DNA of 7,647 nucleotides from Lachnospiraceae bacterium (GTDB lineage Bacteria > Bacillota > Clostridia > Lachnospirales > Lachnospiraceae): positions 5,011-12,657 of the forward strand of contig VSND01000094.1 in the NCBI GenBank assembly GCA_009774145.1. The letters are read 5' to 3'. Made by a program: the position numbers and the translations under genes. The notes below the pieces were generated by a model. It saw only the letters and a list, made by a program, of their open reading frames with translations, was not told the DNA's origin and did no database searches. Positions 5,912 to 7,647 of the stretch are shown in pieces (position 1 is the first letter of the stretch; every line of letters starts with the position of its first letter).

Positions 5912-7264
5912 TTAAGTGGATTTCGGTTTTCGGTTAGGAAGCGGAATCCTCAGATCTGAGCAGACCAGATACACCATGTCCAACATATTTTGAATATTGC
6001 GAAAGCCGTATGCCTTGCGGACAAGCAGCTTAATCTTGTTGTTGGTTGCTTCGATCCGTGCGTTGCTCATCCCGAATCGTATGGCATTGAGTATGTGCTC
6101 CCTGTGGCGTTTGGTCTTGAGATAAAGTTCCTTGAAAGCCTTTATCCTGCTATGGCTTGCCCGCCACAGCCACCGCTTCAGTTCCGCTGCCGCTTCATCA
6201 ACATTCCTGATCTTCAGAAGCAGGCGGAGCATCTCTTTCATACGGCAGGCGCGGTAAAGCCGGTTGTTGTTTTCGGCAATCATTGCCACTTTTGCCCGTT
6301 GGTTCTCGGTCAGGTGCCCGGGCGCTTTGCCGAGAGCGTATGCGGAGTTCTTTATCTCCTCCGCTTTGGCTTTGGCAGCTTTTACCATTGCCGTTTCGGC
6401 ATCGTCCGCTTTGGGACGGCCTTTCCCTCTGGGATGCTCTCTGGCAAGCTGCGCCGCCTCGCTGTAAGCCTCGCGCCATACCTCACGGCGCACCTCGTCA
6501 AGGGCTTCCATTGCCCATTCGACTACATGAAAGGGATCGACGCAGCGTCCGCAGTCCGGGGTGAATTCATTGACGCATTCCGTGATCCACTTCGCCCCGT
6601 CACCAGTGACTACCTTGATGGATGAAAGCTGTTCCGGTGTAAGCTGCCTGTAAAACTGCGTCAGGACGCCTTTTCCGTGCCCCTGTGCCGCCCATACAAC
6701 TGCATTGGTATCGTGGTTGACGATGACCGTGATGTACTTGTGTCCTTTCTTATAGCTGGTCTCGTCAATGCCGATATTTACGAGGTTGTCAAGCCGTCTG
6801 GAACGCTCCGGCTCAATGTCGTTCAATGTCCGGTGGACGCACCTTCCCACCGTCTCCCGGTCGATGCGCATGTACTCGGATACGGTACTTCTGGGAAGAT
6901 ATGTCGCAAGCCATCCGACCGTGAGGTCAAAGTCCTTTGTAAAGCCGCTGCCCGGATATGCCCATGGGACATCTGCCGTTACGACACCGTGTTCAGGACA
7001 ATTGATGCGGTGGGTATGCCCGACTACCTCAACAATGGTTCCACCCCAGTCAAGGGCTCTCCAGCTGCGGGTTCCTTTAACGGGCTGGTCGTAGTAATCA
7101 CAATGCTTATGGCAAAAAGGACAATCATCCTCGTGCCATGCGTTGGGACGGGCATAGATCTTTATGTGGTTCACCCCATCAGCATCCGTATAAAAATCTT
7201 GTCCTGTAACAACTGCCTTGTTGACATTGAGTAGTTTTTTGCATAAAGTATTAGTTGAAGCCAT
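5912..7264 (-). CDS. ISL3-family transposase
   Basis: A 450-aa DDE transposase of normal length for the family. The N-terminus has a zinc-binding pattern (CPFCHKHC at 48-55, CPEH at 89-92), followed by a helix-turn-helix-like region around 115-145. The catalytic core shows D167 in NIGIDET, D222 in VVTGDGA and E405 in ARIEATNNKIKLLVRKAYG. The ISL3 hallmark CVDPFHVVEW is at 241-250, and a basic, helical insertion lies between the second D and the E. The start ATG at 7262-7264 has AAAGGAA about 10 bases upstream. It catalyses cut-and-paste type movement of the surrounding element. No frameshift or missing catalytic residue is seen. The gene is GC-richer than the host gene it interrupts, which fits an acquired element. 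Confidence 0.96.
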   Translation of the reverse strand: MASTNTLCKKLLNVNKAVVTGQDFYTDADGVNHIKIYARPNAWHEDDCPFCHKHCDYYDQPVKGTRSWRALDWGGTIVEVVGHTHRINCPEHGVVTADVPWAYPGSGFTKDFDLTVGWLATYLPRSTVSEYMRIDRETVGRCVHRTLNDIEPERSRRLDNLVNIGIDETSYKKGHKYITVIVNHDTNAVVWAAQGHGKGVLTQFYRQLTPEQLSSIKVVTGDGAKWITECVNEFTPDCGRCVDPFHVVEWAMEALDEVRREVWREAYSEAAQLAREHPRGKGRPKADDAETAMVKAAKAKAEEIKNSAYALGKAPGHLTENQRAKVAMIAENNNRLYRACRMKEMLRLLLKIRNVDEAAAELKRWLWRASHSRIKAFKELYLKTKRHREHILNAIRFGMSNARIEATNNKIKLLVRKAYGFRNIQNMLDMVYLVCSDLRIPLPNRKPKST

Positions 7265-7324
7265 CTGTGATTAATTCCTTTCGTATTTTGCTTGGTCGCT
7301 AATACTTTACAGGAACACAGATGG
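7261..7324. repeat. 9-bp inverted repeat bracketing the transposase promoter -10 and leader, one arm covering the start codon
   Basis: CCATCTGTG (7261-7269) and CACAGATGG (7316-7324) are perfect inverted repeats 46 bp apart. On the minus strand the inner arm contains the transposase ATG. The outer arm lies upstream of the predicted -10, so it would be absent from the element's own transcript but present in transcripts entering from the host gene. Confidence 0.7.
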
Positions 7325-7332
7325 TTTTTCAA
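7304..7332 (-). promoter_or_regulatory. Candidate promoter of the transposase gene
   Basis: TTGAAA (7327-7332) and TAAAGT (7304-7309) are separated by exactly 17 bp. Transcription would start near 7297, giving a leader of about 33 bases before the transposase start. The hexamers match consensus at 5/6 and 4/6. Confidence 0.5.
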
Positions 7333-7365
7333 TTATAAAATTACATCAGAGGGCAGGCGTAGATT

Positions 7366-7387
7366 CCACAATCATGCCAGAAGCCTC
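7366..7387 (-). repeat. Right terminal inverted repeat of the ISL3-family element
   Basis: Read inward on the minus strand it begins GAGGCTTCTGGC and matches the left end at 14 of 22 positions. Its outer limit is fixed by the adjacent target duplication. Confidence 0.7.
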
Positions 7388-7395
7388 AGAAAAAT
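7388..7395. repeat. Target-site duplication, right copy (AGAAAAAT)
   Basis: Identical to 5847-5854. It directly abuts the right inverted repeat. Confidence 0.9.
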
Positions 7396-7618
7396 AAAAT
7401 AATATCGTTACAAAAATGATTGATAAGCCCATACAGACTCTTGCTGCATCAATAAATTTATCAAAGACTGGCTTCCCAAAATGTTCATATATATACCTGC
7501 AATAGATGCCAAATACAAAGAATATAAGATTGCGCAATCTAAAATCATTTTGAATAATTTTATATAATATACACCAGTTTACAACTTTTTTAAAAATAAA
7601 GATACAAACCCATGTTCT
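7388..7618 (-). pseudogene. Acyltransferase-3-type membrane protein, internal fragment upstream of the insertion
   Basis: An open frame of 77 codons ends at the target duplication with ILFYFS and continues, once the element is removed, as YQNVENIMF in the fragment at 5535-5854. The joined piece is about 180 aa, roughly the C-terminal half of a protein usually 330-380 aa long. Membrane segments include LRNLIFFVFGIYCRYIY and ARVCMGLSIIFVTILFYF. The frame has an in-frame TAA at 7619-7621 and no ATG below it, so the N-terminal half is missing, frameshifted, or in another frame beyond the window edge. The residues after FYFS in the unspliced frame (EASGMIVESTPAL) come from the insertion sequence. 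Confidence 0.65.
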
Positions 7619-7647
7619 TTATTGTATAATTAAAGCGTCAAACCAAA

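Larger units (their letters stand above)
5855..7387 (-). mobile_element. Complete ISL3-family insertion sequence, 1533 bp
   Basis: The ends are set by the exact 8-bp target duplication and by terminal inverted repeats. The left end reads GGCTCTTCAGGGGTAATAGT and the right end, inward, GAGGCTTCTGGCATGATTGT; with the next two bases (GG) they match at 14 of 22 positions without gaps. The element carries one intact transposase gene (5912-7264, minus strand), its promoter, and short non-coding ends of 57 and 123 bp. It lies within an acyltransferase-like gene in the same orientation. The intact frame and perfect duplication suggest a recent insertion that may still be mobile. Confidence 0.92.

Noticed and set aside
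5990..6625. Long plus-strand open frame of 211 codons antisense to the transposase
   Set aside because: It is the shadow of the GC-rich transposase gene. It has no recognisable domain or ribosome binding site. The same holds for the plus-strand frame at 6677-7234.
7624..7629. TATAAT-like hexamer on the plus strand near the right edge
   Set aside because: No acceptable -35 lies 16-18 bp upstream, and no plus-strand gene is visible before the edge.

Overview
The window looks like chromosome of a low-to-moderate GC Gram-positive Firmicute, most likely a gut Lachnospiraceae/Clostridia-type bacterium. The grounds are the strong purine-rich ribosome binding sites, a choline-binding (cell-wall-binding) repeat protein, an ISL3-family element and a lic-type phosphocholine operon. 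The species assignment is inference. All recognisable genes lie on the minus strand, so transcription runs from high to low coordinates.

Right part (5535-7618): the C-terminal half of an AT-rich acyltransferase-3-type membrane protein gene is split by a complete 1533-bp ISL3-family insertion sequence at 5855-7387. The element has an intact 450-aa transposase, imperfect 22-bp terminal inverted repeats and a perfect 8-bp target duplication (AGAAAAAT). Removing the element and one duplication copy restores the acyltransferase frame exactly. That gene also has an in-frame stop at 7619-7621 upstream, so it was probably already damaged, or its start lies in another frame or outside the window.

Middle (1376-5462): a compact three-gene operon with overlapping genes. 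Gene 1 encodes a 594-aa fusion of winged-helix DNA-binding domain, LicC-like nucleotidyltransferase and LicA-like choline kinase. Gene 2 encodes a stand-alone LicC-like CTP:phosphocholine cytidylyltransferase of 241 aa. Gene 3 encodes a BCCT-family transporter of 505 aa. Together they can be read as choline uptake, then phosphorylation, then activation to CDP-choline, the donor for phosphocholine decoration of surface polymers. No LicD-type transferase is in the window. A strong promoter (TTGACA, 17 bp, TGC-TATTTT) precedes the operon. Its -35 lies between the arms of a perfect 8-bp inverted repeat, a candidate operator. The DNA-binding domain fused to the kinase makes autoregulation by the enzyme itself an attractive hypothesis.

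Left part (1-1166): a secreted, acidic, choline-binding-repeat protein gene that is clearly degraded in this sequence, with three frameshifts and one Trp-to-stop change. It runs off the left edge into well-preserved 60-bp repeats. Its product would be the natural reader of the phosphocholine that the neighbouring operon supplies, so the locus joins a maker and a (now broken) binder of surface phosphocholine. It also carries a G9 tract that could slip.
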